A stretch of 64,000 nucleotides of DNA from Flavobacterium sp. IB48 (GTDB taxonomy: Bacteria; Bacteroidota; Bacteroidia; Flavobacteriales; Flavobacteriaceae). Shown here piece by piece: positions 8,400-17,128 of the stretch. Location of the stretch: contig NZ_JAEFCA010000001.1 in NCBI RefSeq assembly GCF_016405855.1, positions 35,111-99,110 on the forward strand, given 5' to 3'. The notes under the pieces were generated by a model. It made no database searches and was not told where the DNA came from. It saw only the letters and a program-made list of their open reading frames with translations. Position numbers and translations under genes: made by a program. Position 1 is the first letter of the stretch, and each line of letters begins with the position of its first letter.

Positions 8400-8978
8400 A
8401 TGAGTTTTATTTCAGAATCACAACTTAGAAACCAAAGGCGATCTATAAAGACTTTTCAAAACTTAAGTGAAAGTTTAAAGTCTTACAAAAATGAAAGTAC
8501 TACTTACAAAACAAAAATATTTTTATCTCACAAACATGACGAAGGAGAAAAATTAGAAGGTGCTATTTCTTTATTAAAGAATTTCGGCGTAGATGTATAT
8601 GTAGATTGGTTAGACGAAGGAATGCCTAAAAAAACTTCTGGACAAACTGCAGTAAGAATAAAGCAAAAAATTAAAGAAAATCATAAATTTATACTATTAG
8701 CAACTGAAGAGGCAATTAATTCAAAATGGTGTAATTGGGAATTGGGTTTAGGTGATGCTGAAAAGTATATTGAACATATAGCCATTTTACCTATTGAAAA
8801 AGATCACATTAGTTTTTCTGGCAACGAATATTTACAAATATACCCTTACATTTATCAAATAGATTATGCACAAACATTTAAAGGGATATATCGATCGTCA
8901 GGAACTTACGTTGTTTATCCTGAAATAAATGGGAACAACAAGGTAATTCCTATATCTGAATGGTTAAGAAATAGATAA
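8400..8978 (+). CDS. thsB: Second TIR-domain protein of the Thoeris operon
   Basis: This 192-residue protein has an N-terminal extension of about 35 polar residues and then a canonical TIR domain: KIFLSHKHDEGEKLEGAI (39-56), VDVYVDWLDEGMP (64-76), HKFILLATEEAINSKWCNWELGLGDAE (95-121) with Glu114 as the likely catalytic residue. The SHKHDE start and CNWELG helix fit the bacterial TIR_2 class, unlike the MTH538-like gene before it. It starts two bases after the previous stop, so the three genes form one operon. Multiple ThsB genes beside one ThsA are known in Thoeris and are thought to widen phage recognition. It could instead be a regulator or a separate TIR effector. Confidence 0.78.
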   Translation: MSFISESQLRNQRRSIKTFQNLSESLKSYKNESTTYKTKIFLSHKHDEGEKLEGAISLLKNFGVDVYVDWLDEGMPKKTSGQTAVRIKQKIKENHKFILLATEEAINSKWCNWELGLGDAEKYIEHIAILPIEKDHISFSGNEYLQIYPYIYQIDYAQTFKGIYRSSGTYVVYPEINGNNKVIPISEWLRNR

Positions 8979-9010
8979 TTCGCAATACAAATGCTCATAA
9001 ATACAAACAA

Positions 9011-9042
9011 AAAAGAGACTTTCTTTTCCAAAAGTCTCTTTT
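9011..9042. terminator. Bidirectional terminator between Thoeris and the XRE gene
   Basis: A perfect 12-base-pair stem, AAAAGAGACTTT with AAAGTCTCTTTT, has an eight-base loop and T-rich flanks in both directions. It closes the Thoeris operon and the convergent regulator gene. Confidence 0.8.
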
Positions 9043-9066
9043 CTATTTTTACAATATCCTATAAAA

Positions 9067-9468
9067 TTATTTCTCTTTCAACAACTTCTCCAAATACTCC
9101 ACTTTCTCCTTCTCCGCCTGAACCAAACGCTCATAAAGTTCTACAACTTTATCTAGAGGATTAAATGAACAAGTATTATTTTGACCAAATGCACCATTAC
9201 TATTTGCAAAATTAGGTTCGTTAAAAGTATTAAAGTAATTGAATACTCCTTCATCACTAAAATTCTTAATAGTTTCTACAGAAACGCCTAAAGCTTCGGC
9301 AATTTTATTGAGTCTTTCGTCGTCAATGGTTTCGCTTCCTTCAAGAGTAGAAACATATTGCTGGCTCATGCCAAGGGCAATAGCTAGCGCTTCTTGTTTC
9401 ATACCTCGAAACTCTCTAATTCGGCTAATGTTTCTGCCTATATGTTTTGGTTTTGTTGCTGTGCTCAT
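9067..9468 (-). CDS. XRE-family helix-turn-helix transcriptional regulator
   Basis: The 133-residue protein carries a Cro/C1-type HTH at residues 10-68 (IGRNISRIREFRGMKQEALA, then MSQQYVSTLEGSETIDDERL). The C-terminal part ends in a short coiled coil (LVQAEKEKVEYLEKLLKEK) that probably mediates dimerisation. Such single-domain regulators are common in Flavobacterium chromosomes and need not be phage-derived. It converges on the Thoeris operon, but nothing in the sequence shows that it controls it. The ATG at 9468 lies four bases from a perfect -7 word. Confidence 0.88.
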   Translation of the reverse strand: MSTATKPKHIGRNISRIREFRGMKQEALAIALGMSQQYVSTLEGSETIDDERLNKIAEALGVSVETIKNFSDEGVFNYFNTFNEPNFANSNGAFGQNNTCSFNPLDKVVELYERLVQAEKEKVEYLEKLLKEK

Positions 9469-9472
9469 AATT

Positions 9473-9480
9473 CAAAGATA
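9473..9480 (-). promoter_or_regulatory. -7 promoter element TATCTTTG of the XRE gene
   Basis: A perfect TAnnTTTG word on the minus strand ends four bases before the ATG at 9468, again suggesting a leaderless message. Confidence 0.6.
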
Positions 9481-9797
9481 TTTAAAATTCTTTAAAGTTT
9501 TTTATTTCATTAAAACCTTTCTCTGCAAACAAAAGTATAACTTTTCGTACAATCTAAAAATAGATTAAAAATTTACTTTGTACTAAATCTAATACAATAT
9601 CATAATCGCGAATCTCAATAATAATAAGCGGTTTCTGAATCTTAAAAATACATTTCCGAATTATTAGACAAGTGCTCACGTATTCAGGTTTGCGATTTTG
9701 TTAATTTTTTTCTTAAAAAAAATAGCGATTCCAGTAACTTTTCCTACTTAATTCTTTAAATTCGCGACAAACCAACCCCTAAGCTATTTAAAAACCA
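9481..9797. other. Intergenic stretch without a recognised gene
   Basis: About 320 A+T-rich bases between the divergent XRE and zinc-ribbon genes. I see no ORF, RNA gene or strong repeat; the plus-strand promoter for the gene at 9798 should be here, but no perfect TAnnTTTG word was found close to it. Confidence 0.5.
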
Positions 9798-10262
9798 ATG
9801 TCCATTTTTAATCTTTTTAAAAGATCTACTATAAAATGTCCAAGATGCCTTGGAAAAAGATTTGTTGATTGGGATGATATCCGCCGTTTAAACCGACAAT
9901 TAAAATGGGTTCCTGCACCATGCGCTTATTGCGATGCAACGGGAAGAGTCCCCAAAGAAATGCTTTCAAAAGTTTCTGTAGATTGTATGTATCTAACGAT
10001 CGATTTGCCAGAATCTGTAATCGAAAAAATTAGAGAAGGCGATCCTGAAACAATCGAAAAAGGAAAGAGACGCGAACTTTTTGTAGATCATCTTATAAAA
10101 TATTCAGAACACCACTACCTTACTGAAAATCTAGATGCCGAAAGTATTGCCAATTTATATTTGAAATTTGAAGCAGAAAAAGCGCCTTTTGCTGTAACCA
10201 AAGAAGAATTAATAAAATACATTCAAGGCGTAATCGAACTCAAAAAAACGGTATTACAATAA
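9798..10262 (+). CDS. Zinc-ribbon protein of unknown function
   Basis: The 154-residue product has two CxxC knuckles, C14-PR-C17 followed by LGKR, and C42-AY-C45 followed by DATGR. These look like halves of a DnaJ-type zinc finger (CPxCxGxG), so zinc binding is likely. The rest is helical and charged (residues 65-154) without a motif I recognise. The protein has no signal peptide and should be cytoplasmic. It stands alone, with a block of hairpin repeats after it, so its neighbours give no clue. Confidence 0.7.
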   Translation: MSIFNLFKRSTIKCPRCLGKRFVDWDDIRRLNRQLKWVPAPCAYCDATGRVPKEMLSKVSVDCMYLTIDLPESVIEKIREGDPETIEKGKRRELFVDHLIKYSEHHYLTENLDAESIANLYLKFEAEKAPFAVTKEELIKYIQGVIELKKTVLQ

Positions 10263-10500
10263 CATTTCCGGCACAACTACTCAAAATCTTAAACTGTTTA
10301 CAAAAACAGGTAAAAACACCTATAGCCACAATTTTATTTAGTGGTAATATTGCATTGAATAATTTTTAGTTTCTAAAAAAAGCTTCTAGAGAGCTTCTTA
10401 ATTTTTTGTCACTTTTTTTTTGGAACAGAAAGTGGGATTTCAAATCGCTGGTACCGATTGGAAATTTCACTTTTTTTTTGTTTCTCTAACTACCTATTTT

Positions 10501-10890
10501 ACCGCAAAGAACGCAAAGAATTACGCAAAGTTCGCTAAGTTTTTTTGAGAAGTTTTTGAAGACGCAAAGCTTTATCTACACAAAGCTTTGCGAATTTTAT
10601 TTCAACATAGCCCGTGGTTTCAACCACGGGGACACAAAGCATATCTCAATTCATCTCTGAGCATCCCGCGGTTGAAACCGCGGGTTATATTTGAATATTA
10701 GATAGTAATTAGAATCTTTTTTAAAACGCAAAGTTCGCAAAGTTTTTCTCTCGCAGATTTAGCAGATTTAAGAGATTTTGTTTTATCTGCTTAATCTGCA
10801 AAATCTGCGTGAAAACTATGTTGCCATAAAGCTTTGCGAACTTTGCGGTTTCATTAAGTCTTTAATTAAAAATTCTTAGCGCTCTTTGCG
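10501..10890. repeat. Block of nested inverted repeats
   Basis: This block fills most of the 10263-10976 gap. The word CGCAAAG recurs many times. A perfect 16-base inverted repeat joins 10727-10742 and 10832-10847 and encloses a second, imperfect pair at 10752-10770 and 10792-10810 (CGCAGATTT/AAATCTGCG). A perfect 11-base pair joins 10563-10573 and 10582-10592. An outer imperfect pair joins about 10523-10539 and 10874-10890. No coding capacity is seen. The bases before 10501 hold only A/T-rich sequence. Confidence 0.85.
10611..10684. repeat. REPIN-like pair of GC-rich hairpins
   Basis: Two short palindromes, CCCGTGGTTTCAACCACGGG at 10611-10630 and CCCGCGGTTGAAACCGCGGG at 10665-10684, are inverted copies of each other apart from changes that keep the stems paired. 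The layout, two related hairpins facing each other about 34 bases apart, is that of a REPIN doublet. They stand out in this A+T-rich background. Confidence 0.75.
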
Positions 10891-10936
10891 TTAAAAAAAA
10901 CATCACACATAAAGCCTAAAATCAAATTTCAGGCTG

Positions 10937-10944
10937 TATTTTTG
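10937..10944 (+). promoter_or_regulatory. -7 promoter element TATTTTTG upstream of the TMEM143-like gene
   Basis: A perfect TAnnTTTG word 32 bases before the ATG at 10977, giving a leader of about 25 bases. Confidence 0.55.
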
Positions 10945-10976
10945 CGTTCTGTAAATGCCAAGAAATTAAAGTCCAA

Positions 10977-12224
10977 ATGACTAGAGAACATTATATTCCG
11001 TTTAATAAAGAATTTTTACTGGAACAGCAAATTTTAGCTTTTGCTGAAAATCCAGATAAGGTTAGCGATTTTAAGAAATTGTTCGAAATTATCGAACATT
11101 ATTATCATTACGAATCTTTTAACCTAAATAGAAATCTAAAACAGCATTACGCGCTCTACGATCCAGATTTAAGCGAAAAAGAACGTGAACAGTTTATCAA
11201 TAAAAGCAATTTTCCTGTTTTTAAAGAAACACTTCTCAAAGTTTTAGAACGCGGCAATTACTATAGAATCGATCAGAAAGCATTAAACGAAGCTTTTGAC
11301 GAATCTGATTTGATCGGGCTGAATCTTTCTATCGATTTTAATGCTTTTAAAGATTTCGAACTTTACGCACGCGGACATCATAAAGCTAAAGAAAAGATCA
11401 AAAAATACTTTTTCTGGACCAAAGAAGTTGAGATTGAATATTATGATCGTGTTCTCATTTATCTGAATTATAGCGATGCAGATTATCTTAAAGAAAAGAA
11501 AGTCAAATTGGGCAAAATGCCTATTGATCCAGGTTCTATTGCTTTAAAAATCTTTAAGCGTGTTCCTAAAAACGATCTCGAAACGGTTTTTCCAAATGCC
11601 ATTCCGAAAATGTCTCTAAAGGATAAATTATTGCTTTGGGTTCCGGGTGTTTTTGGTGGACTTTCTCTATTAAGTGCTAAAGTGATTCCTGCTTTAATTA
11701 ATATGTACGAAGCCTATCAAACGGGCGAAACAATAGATTTATTAAACAGTAAAACTTCTTTAAATCAAGGTTTAATTGCACTAGGAATTTTAGGAGCATA
11801 TTGTTTTCGTCAATACAACAATTTCATCAATAAAAAAATCCGTTATTCTAAAACGCTTTCAGACAGTTTGTATTTTAAAAATGTCGGAAACAACAGCGGA
11901 GCATTTTATTCTTTACTGAATTCTTCTGAAGAAGAAGCTTTAAAAGAAACGATTCTTGCCTATACTTTTTTGCACGAAAGCGAAAAATCTTTAACAGCAG
12001 AAGAACTAGACAATCAAATAGAATCTTGGTTTAAAACCCAACTAAATACCGACTTAGATTTTGATGTAAACGATGCTTTATTAAAATTAAAAAGCATTGG
12101 TTTAGGAATAGAAACTAATGAAAAATGGAACGTGATTCCGCTCAATGAAGCACTTGTTGCTATTGACGAATTATGGGACAATGTTTTTCAGTACAATCAG
12201 AATGTCGATTCTTTAAAAAATTAA
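10977..12224 (+). CDS. TMEM143/DUF3754 family membrane protein
   Basis: This 415-residue protein matches the DUF3754 (TMEM143) family in order and content: an N-terminal helical part (FEIIEHYYHYESFN), a central segment with the family block ALKIFKRVPKNDLETVFPNA, then one or two membrane segments near residues 220-240 (LLWVPGVFGGLSLLSAKVIP) and a second near 260-275. The C-terminal 120 residues are soluble. The family is found in bacteria and in mitochondria of animals; its function is not established. It is followed after two bases by the DUF2199 gene, so the two are probably co-transcribed. Confidence 0.8.
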   Translation: MTREHYIPFNKEFLLEQQILAFAENPDKVSDFKKLFEIIEHYYHYESFNLNRNLKQHYALYDPDLSEKEREQFINKSNFPVFKETLLKVLERGNYYRIDQKALNEAFDESDLIGLNLSIDFNAFKDFELYARGHHKAKEKIKKYFFWTKEVEIEYYDRVLIYLNYSDADYLKEKKVKLGKMPIDPGSIALKIFKRVPKNDLETVFPNAIPKMSLKDKLLLWVPGVFGGLSLLSAKVIPALINMYEAYQTGETIDLLNSKTSLNQGLIALGILGAYCFRQYNNFINKKIRYSKTLSDSLYFKNVGNNSGAFYSLLNSSEEEALKETILAYTFLHESEKSLTAEELDNQIESWFKTQLNTDLDFDVNDALLKLKSIGLGIETNEKWNVIPLNEALVAIDELWDNVFQYNQNVDSLKN

Positions 12225-12226
12225 AA

Positions 12227-12742
12227 ATGTATACTTACAAATGTTCTTGCTGCGGAGAAGTTTTTGATGAAATGCCTTTGTGTTTCGGAAATGAATTTCC
12301 TGCCTATTATTTTGCCATTCCGCCCGAAGAAAGAGAACAAAGAATTGAATACGGAGGAAGCTGGTGTTATATCGACGAAGAACATTTTTTTCATCGTGGC
12401 AGGTTAACTATTCCTATTGTAGATTATCATGAAGATTTGGTTTTTAATGTATGGACTACGATAAGCGAAGATAATTTTTGTTTGAGAATGGATTTATGGG
12501 AAGATCCAAACCGAGTAAATCAAGAGCCTTATTTTGGCTGGATGCAGACAGATGTGCCAACTTATGGCAAAACTATTTCGCTTAAAACAATTGCAATCGA
12601 ACAAGATTTAGGTTTAATTCCCGAAATAAAAATGATCGAAGAAAATCATCCTTTAACTTTAGATCAGGAAAACGGAATTACATTAGAAAAAGCCATTTCT
12701 ATTGTCGATCAAATAATGAAAATACAGCACGGTAAAACCTAA
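12227..12742 (+). CDS. DUF2199 domain protein
   Basis: I take the ATG at 12227 (MYTYKCSCCGEVFDEMPLCF) because the longer frame overlaps the end of the gene before it. The 171-residue product has a CSCCG zinc-knuckle-like start, then the DUF2199 blocks GSWCYIDEEHFFHRGRLTIP and FNVWTTISEDNF, and HPLTLDQENGITLEKA near the end. No enzymatic role is known for the family. It sits two bases downstream of the TMEM143-like gene. Confidence 0.8.
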   Translation: MYTYKCSCCGEVFDEMPLCFGNEFPAYYFAIPPEEREQRIEYGGSWCYIDEEHFFHRGRLTIPIVDYHEDLVFNVWTTISEDNFCLRMDLWEDPNRVNQEPYFGWMQTDVPTYGKTISLKTIAIEQDLGLIPEIKMIEENHPLTLDQENGITLEKAISIVDQIMKIQHGKT

Positions 12743-12788
12743 AAGAAATTTCATTAGATTTACGCATCTAACCTTAAAACCACAAAAA

Positions 12789-13253
12789 ATGAGAACATTA
12801 GATCAATGGTTTGCAGAATATGCCGTAAGTCATCAAAACCCAAAAAACAAGGCAATACATTATATTTGTGTACCTGCTATTTTCTTTTCAATCGTTGGTT
12901 TACTTATGAGTATTCCGAGTACGATAATCTCCAATACATTACAATTAAATGCTCCTATTATCGAAAATTGGGCATTTCTCGTTTTGCTTTTTGTTCTTGT
13001 TTTCTATATCAGATTATCAATTGCAATGGCTATTAAGATTGCCATTTTTTCTATTCTTTGCCTAATTGTAAATTACTACATTTCGCAACTTTTTCCGTTG
13101 TGGATTTTCTCGCTTATTGTTTTTGCTTTAGCGTGGGTCGGACAATTTTACGGACATAATATTGAAGGCAAAAAACCTTCGTTCCTAAAAGATCTTCAGT
13201 TTTTATTAATTGGCCCAGCTTGGGTTGTAGAGAATTTGTTTTCGAAAAAATAA
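12789..13253 (+). CDS. DUF962/Mpo1-like membrane protein
   Basis: The 154-residue protein has the Mpo1/YGL010w (DUF962) pattern: DQWFAEYAVSHQNPKNKAIH near the start, four hydrophobic segments, and GQFYGHNIEGKKPSFLKD before a final FLLIGPAWVVENLF. In yeast, Mpo1 is an iron-dependent dioxygenase that shortens 2-hydroxy fatty acids. The conserved histidines at about residues 15 and 24 and in GHN fit that chemistry, but activity here is inferred. The gene is seven bases from the methyltransferase that follows. Confidence 0.8.
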   Translation: MRTLDQWFAEYAVSHQNPKNKAIHYICVPAIFFSIVGLLMSIPSTIISNTLQLNAPIIENWAFLVLLFVLVFYIRLSIAMAIKIAIFSILCLIVNYYISQLFPLWIFSLIVFALAWVGQFYGHNIEGKKPSFLKDLQFLLIGPAWVVENLFSKK

Positions 13254-13260
13254 AAACAGA

Positions 13261-14154
13261 ATGAAAGCATCAAAAACAAGTAGAACGGCGCAATACATGG
13301 CCTTCTTTAGAGCGTTGGAAACAAAACGTAATGAAAACGAAAGATTGTTTTCAGATCCTTATGCCATACATTTTATAGATTCAAAATTGAGGCTTGCTGT
13401 AAACTTGTCTCCATATCCGTTTTTTAGAAAATATATTGGCGACATTATAAACAAAAAGATTCCTGGAGCTCTTTCATCTGGAATTGCAAGAACAAAATAC
13501 ATTGATAATTTACTAGAAAATGCAATTTCTAAAGGAGTTGAACAAGTTATAATTTTAGGTGCCGGATTTGATACCAGAGCGGTTCGTCTTGGTTTTCTAA
13601 AATCGATTCCTGTAATAGAAATTGATCATCCGAATACTTCAAATTTTAAAGCTGAAATCTATAAAAAACGTATTGGCAAGATTCCAGAAAACGTGACTTT
13701 TCTTCAAATTGATTTTAATAAAGAAGATCTCAATCAATTGGCTACAAAACACCATCTAGATTTTTCAAAACCTACAGCTGTAATTTGGGAAGGCGTTACG
13801 AATTACTTGACCGAAGAAGCCGTGAAAAGCACTTTTTCTTTTATCTCAAAATTTGCCAACAACAGTCATATTATTTTTACTTATGTACATAAAGATATTC
13901 TTCAAAATCCTGATTCTTTTCTAGGCGGAAAAAAATTGCTGGAAGATCTAGAAAACATAGAAGAACACTGGACTTTTGGATTGCTTCCAGAAGATGTGCC
14001 GAACTTTTTAAATCAGTTTGACATTAAACTTTCAGAAGATTTGGGTGCCGATGAATATCGCGAAAGGTTTCTACCTGATCGCTCTGAAAAAGGTTATGAA
14101 TTTTATAGAACCGCAATTGGAGTAAAAGATTTAGGCCACTCTTCTGCAATCTAA
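13261..14154 (+). CDS. Class I SAM-dependent methyltransferase, leucine carboxyl methyltransferase-like
   Basis: This 297-residue protein has the PF04072-type pattern: SRTAQYMAFFRALETKR at the N-terminus, LFSDPYAIHFID, GIARTKYIDNLL, then the SAM-binding block VIILGAGFDTRAVRL and the acidic-loop block VIEIDHPNTSNFKAE. Family members methylate carboxyl or other oxygen groups on various acceptors. The substrate is unknown. The gene follows the DUF962 gene by seven bases and probably shares its message. Confidence 0.85.
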   Translation: MKASKTSRTAQYMAFFRALETKRNENERLFSDPYAIHFIDSKLRLAVNLSPYPFFRKYIGDIINKKIPGALSSGIARTKYIDNLLENAISKGVEQVIILGAGFDTRAVRLGFLKSIPVIEIDHPNTSNFKAEIYKKRIGKIPENVTFLQIDFNKEDLNQLATKHHLDFSKPTAVIWEGVTNYLTEEAVKSTFSFISKFANNSHIIFTYVHKDILQNPDSFLGGKKLLEDLENIEEHWTFGLLPEDVPNFLNQFDIKLSEDLGADEYRERFLPDRSEKGYEFYRTAIGVKDLGHSSAI

Positions 14155-14285
14155 AATTTTGATTGTCTAAAATTATTTGCGTTTTTATGCTAATATTTTC
14201 TTAATAAAAATCGTACAAAGGCAACATTGTATAATTTAGCATTCGTTAAAATTTAAGAAATCATCAATCAAAAAACCAAAAACAA

Positions 14286-16127
14286 ATGAAAAAAACTATT
14301 CTTTTATTACTTCTCACAATCTTTAACATTGCTTTTTCTCAAAGCGGAAAAATCTATTTAAAAGATAATAATTTTAATGTAGGTAAACCCAATACCTATA
14401 TTTACGAACCTCCGCAAGGTATTCTTATAGAAGACAACGCCAAAGCAAATATTTTATCTATTACCTCTACTGATTTTTCTTCTGAAATAAGTCCGTTAAA
14501 AAAAAGTGGAAAACGTTTTGAGTTTACCACAAAAGTTTCTGATTCTGTCAGAGTGATTCTAGTAACAATAAACGATTCAAAAAAGATTGCCGATAGCAAT
14601 AACGAAAAAGGCTATTCTGTTCTACTAAAAACAGAAAATGACACTGAATTAGGAAAAAGTCTAGTAGACGAAGTTTTCGTTAGAAGTAATGGAGGTTACT
14701 TTTTTAAACTAAAATCGAATTCAAAGCCAGAAGAACTAATTGCCGAATATGACGCAATATTTGCAAAATATCCGAAATTAAGAGACGATAAAGTTTCTTT
14801 GGAGTATTTGTATACTAAAAAATCTATCGATAAAGAACAAGGAACAAAAGACCTAATTGCCTTTGCCGATAAATGTGTAAAAAGAAATACCGAAGATTAT
14901 CTAACTACCGCTTATTATATTTATAATTCTAATAATGAAACCCAAGATCAGGCAATAAAATTGAGAAAGGAAATTTCAGAAAGATATCCTAAAAATAGAA
15001 TTGATGCTATGGATTTTAGGAAAAATTTCTATGATCAGCCTGATAAAACTGAAGCTTCTGTCTTAGAAAGCCTTAATACATATAAAACAAAATTTAATGA
15101 TACTTCAAAAAGATCTTTAAATTCTTTTTATTCTGTTTTGGCATCTTTATATCTAGACAAAGAAAATTGGGAAAAGGCCATAGCTTGCGAACCTTATTTA
15201 GTTCTTCCAGCAGACACATACAATAATTTTGCTTGGGGTAAATCTGGAGGAGATTTAACAATGCCTGTAAAAAATATTGATTTTGCCACGAAAGTTTCTA
15301 AACGATCATTAGACATTCTTGAAGCTAAACGAAAAGAATGTTATAATGCCAATTACAATGATGATTTTAACATGTATGCAGATACTTACGCGCTTCTGCT
15401 ATACAAACAAGGTAAATATGACGAAGCTTTTAAATACCAAAGCGAAGTTAAAGCTCTTAACGGATTGGACGCTGGAGGTAAAGAACGCTATCTAGCAATG
15501 CTTGACAAAGTAAAGAGTAAAGACGAAGTAAAAGCTTATATTGAAGACGAAATTGGTAAAGGCAATACATCGCCTGCATTTCTTGCTAAACTAAAAGAAA
15601 TTTACATTGAAAAGAAATTACCTATGGCTGAATATGATGCTATTCAGCAAAAAACAGAATTATTAGCAAAAGAAAGCAAAAACAAAGATCTTCTTGAAAA
15701 ATTTGGAAGTAAAAACGCCATTGATTTTACTTTGAAAAATCTAGAAGGAAAAGAAACAAAACTTTCAGATTATAAAGGAAAAGTAGTTGTTCTTGATTTC
15801 TGGGCAACTTGGTGCGGACCATGCAAGGCTTCTTTTCCAAAAATGCAGCATTTAGTGACTAAATATAAAGATAAAGATGTCGCTTTCCTGTTTGTAAATA
15901 CTTGGGAAAATGGCAAAGAGGAAGACGTACTAAAGAAAGTTACTTCGTATATAACAGATAAAAAATTCGATTTTAATGTTCTTTTCGATTCAAAAACAGA
16001 AGTTGTCACCAATTACAAAATACAGGCTATTCCAACACGAATTGTAATTGACAAAACGGGTAATATTCTTGCTTATGATAATTCTAATACTGATCTAGGA
16101 GTAATCATTGATGAACAGTTAAAATAA
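14286..16127 (+). CDS. TlpA-family thiol:disulfide oxidoreductase with long N-terminal region
   Basis: The 613-residue protein has a signal peptide (KTILLLLLTIFNIAFSQS), a large N-terminal and helical repeat region rich in Lys/Glu/Tyr that looks TPR-like, and a C-terminal thioredoxin domain of TlpA type from about residue 475. The active site is W509-C510-G-P-C513. The cis-proline loop is QAIPTRIVID. In Bacteroidota such proteins are exported and reduce or isomerise disulfides. It stands alone with its own terminator. Confidence 0.88.
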   Translation: MKKTILLLLLTIFNIAFSQSGKIYLKDNNFNVGKPNTYIYEPPQGILIEDNAKANILSITSTDFSSEISPLKKSGKRFEFTTKVSDSVRVILVTINDSKKIADSNNEKGYSVLLKTENDTELGKSLVDEVFVRSNGGYFFKLKSNSKPEELIAEYDAIFAKYPKLRDDKVSLEYLYTKKSIDKEQGTKDLIAFADKCVKRNTEDYLTTAYYIYNSNNETQDQAIKLRKEISERYPKNRIDAMDFRKNFYDQPDKTEASVLESLNTYKTKFNDTSKRSLNSFYSVLASLYLDKENWEKAIACEPYLVLPADTYNNFAWGKSGGDLTMPVKNIDFATKVSKRSLDILEAKRKECYNANYNDDFNMYADTYALLLYKQGKYDEAFKYQSEVKALNGLDAGGKERYLAMLDKVKSKDEVKAYIEDEIGKGNTSPAFLAKLKEIYIEKKLPMAEYDAIQQKTELLAKESKNKDLLEKFGSKNAIDFTLKNLEGKETKLSDYKGKVVVLDFWATWCGPCKASFPKMQHLVTKYKDKDVAFLFVNTWENGKEEDVLKKVTSYITDKKFDFNVLFDSKTEVVTNYKIQAIPTRIVIDKTGNILAYDNSNTDLGVIIDEQLK

Positions 16128-16145
16128 AATGAAACTTTAAATAAG

Positions 16146-16178
16146 AAAAAGGACAAAAGATATCTTTTGTCCTTTTTT
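16146..16178 (+). terminator. Rho-independent terminator
   Basis: A near-perfect hairpin pairs AAAAAGGACAAAAGA with TCTTTTGTCCTTTTT and runs into T. It ends the TlpA-family gene. Confidence 0.85.
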
Positions 16179-16235
16179 TATGATTAAAATATACTTTAAA
16201 TATTTTTATATTAGCAGAATAAACCCAATTATAAA

Positions 16236-17096
16236 ATGAGAAAAATCTTCGTAATGATTGTTTCTGGAATTTTACTTTCAGCTTGCAAACAAACAGACAA
16301 CAAAAGCATTTCTGACAAACAAGAAATAAAGAAAGACAGTACCAAAGTTGAAGGCTCATCAGAAACAGTAAAATCAGATTTGGGATTATTGGAGCAATTT
16401 TCTAAAAACAAAAATGAAGTTATTCTCAAATTAAAATCGATTGCTAATAAAGAAGCCGCTAATGCATTGTATGAGAAATATTGTGAAGAAAATAATGTTT
16501 TGCTGGGACAGATCGAAGAAAAAGAATCAGGCGTATTAGATAAATTTTACAATGAAGAGAAAAATGCTAAAAAAGAAGTGAAACTTTTAGGCGACGAACT
16601 TTCAAAACATCAGTTGGAGTATTTTGAAATTGGAGAAGGATATGTTGAAATTGAAACGCTTCCTGATTTTTATTATAAGATCTTCAAAGATTATGTAACA
16701 AACGATTACAAAGATTATTTGTATCTGAAAAGTGAAGAAAACAAAACACTTTATTCTGCAGATGCTGGGCTTGTTATTTCTTTTAAAGAGCTGGGAGACA
16801 GAATAATTTCATGGGAAAATTTTATGACAAAATATCCTGATTCAAAATTGATTCCATCTGTAAAAGAAGAATACAAAAATTATCAAATGGATTATTTAGT
16901 TGGTCAAGATAATACACCGACTGCCGAAAGAGCGACAGATGAAAAATATATTTATCCAGAAAACATTCAAGAGTTTGACCGTTTTGTAAAAAAATATCCG
17001 AAAAGCCCAACTGCACCTTTAATAAGTTTATTTAAAGAAAACTTCAAAAATGAAAAAATCTTTGATCTGATAAGGACTGAACAAGATAAATTGTAA
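16236..17096 (+). CDS. Predicted lipoprotein of unknown function
   Basis: The 286-residue product begins MRKIFVMIVSGILLSACKQT, a clear lipoprotein signal with lipobox LSAC, so it should be anchored in the envelope. A Lys/Ser/Thr linker (residues 20-45) precedes a helical, charged body with the repeated pattern FxxKYPxS (FMTKYPDSKLIPSVKEEY and FVKKYPKSPTAPLISLF), seen in tetratricopeptide-like or YfiO-like lipoproteins. No family is recognised. Two small envelope genes follow closely, which suggests one operon. Confidence 0.7.
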   Translation: MRKIFVMIVSGILLSACKQTDNKSISDKQEIKKDSTKVEGSSETVKSDLGLLEQFSKNKNEVILKLKSIANKEAANALYEKYCEENNVLLGQIEEKESGVLDKFYNEEKNAKKEVKLLGDELSKHQLEYFEIGEGYVEIETLPDFYYKIFKDYVTNDYKDYLYLKSEENKTLYSADAGLVISFKELGDRIISWENFMTKYPDSKLIPSVKEEYKNYQMDYLVGQDNTPTAERATDEKYIYPENIQEFDRFVKKYPKSPTAPLISLFKENFKNEKIFDLIRTEQDKL

Positions 17097-17128
17097 ATCT
17101 GAATTACAAATATTTAGCAATAACCAAT

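Noticed and set aside
9067..9468. XRE regulator as a sign of a prophage
   Set aside because: No integrase, structural or lysis gene lies nearby, and such regulators are common chromosomal genes.
10501..10890. Repeated CGCAAAG words as a possible CRISPR array
   Set aside because: The repeats are inverted and of uneven spacing, with no constant repeat-spacer unit and no cas genes.
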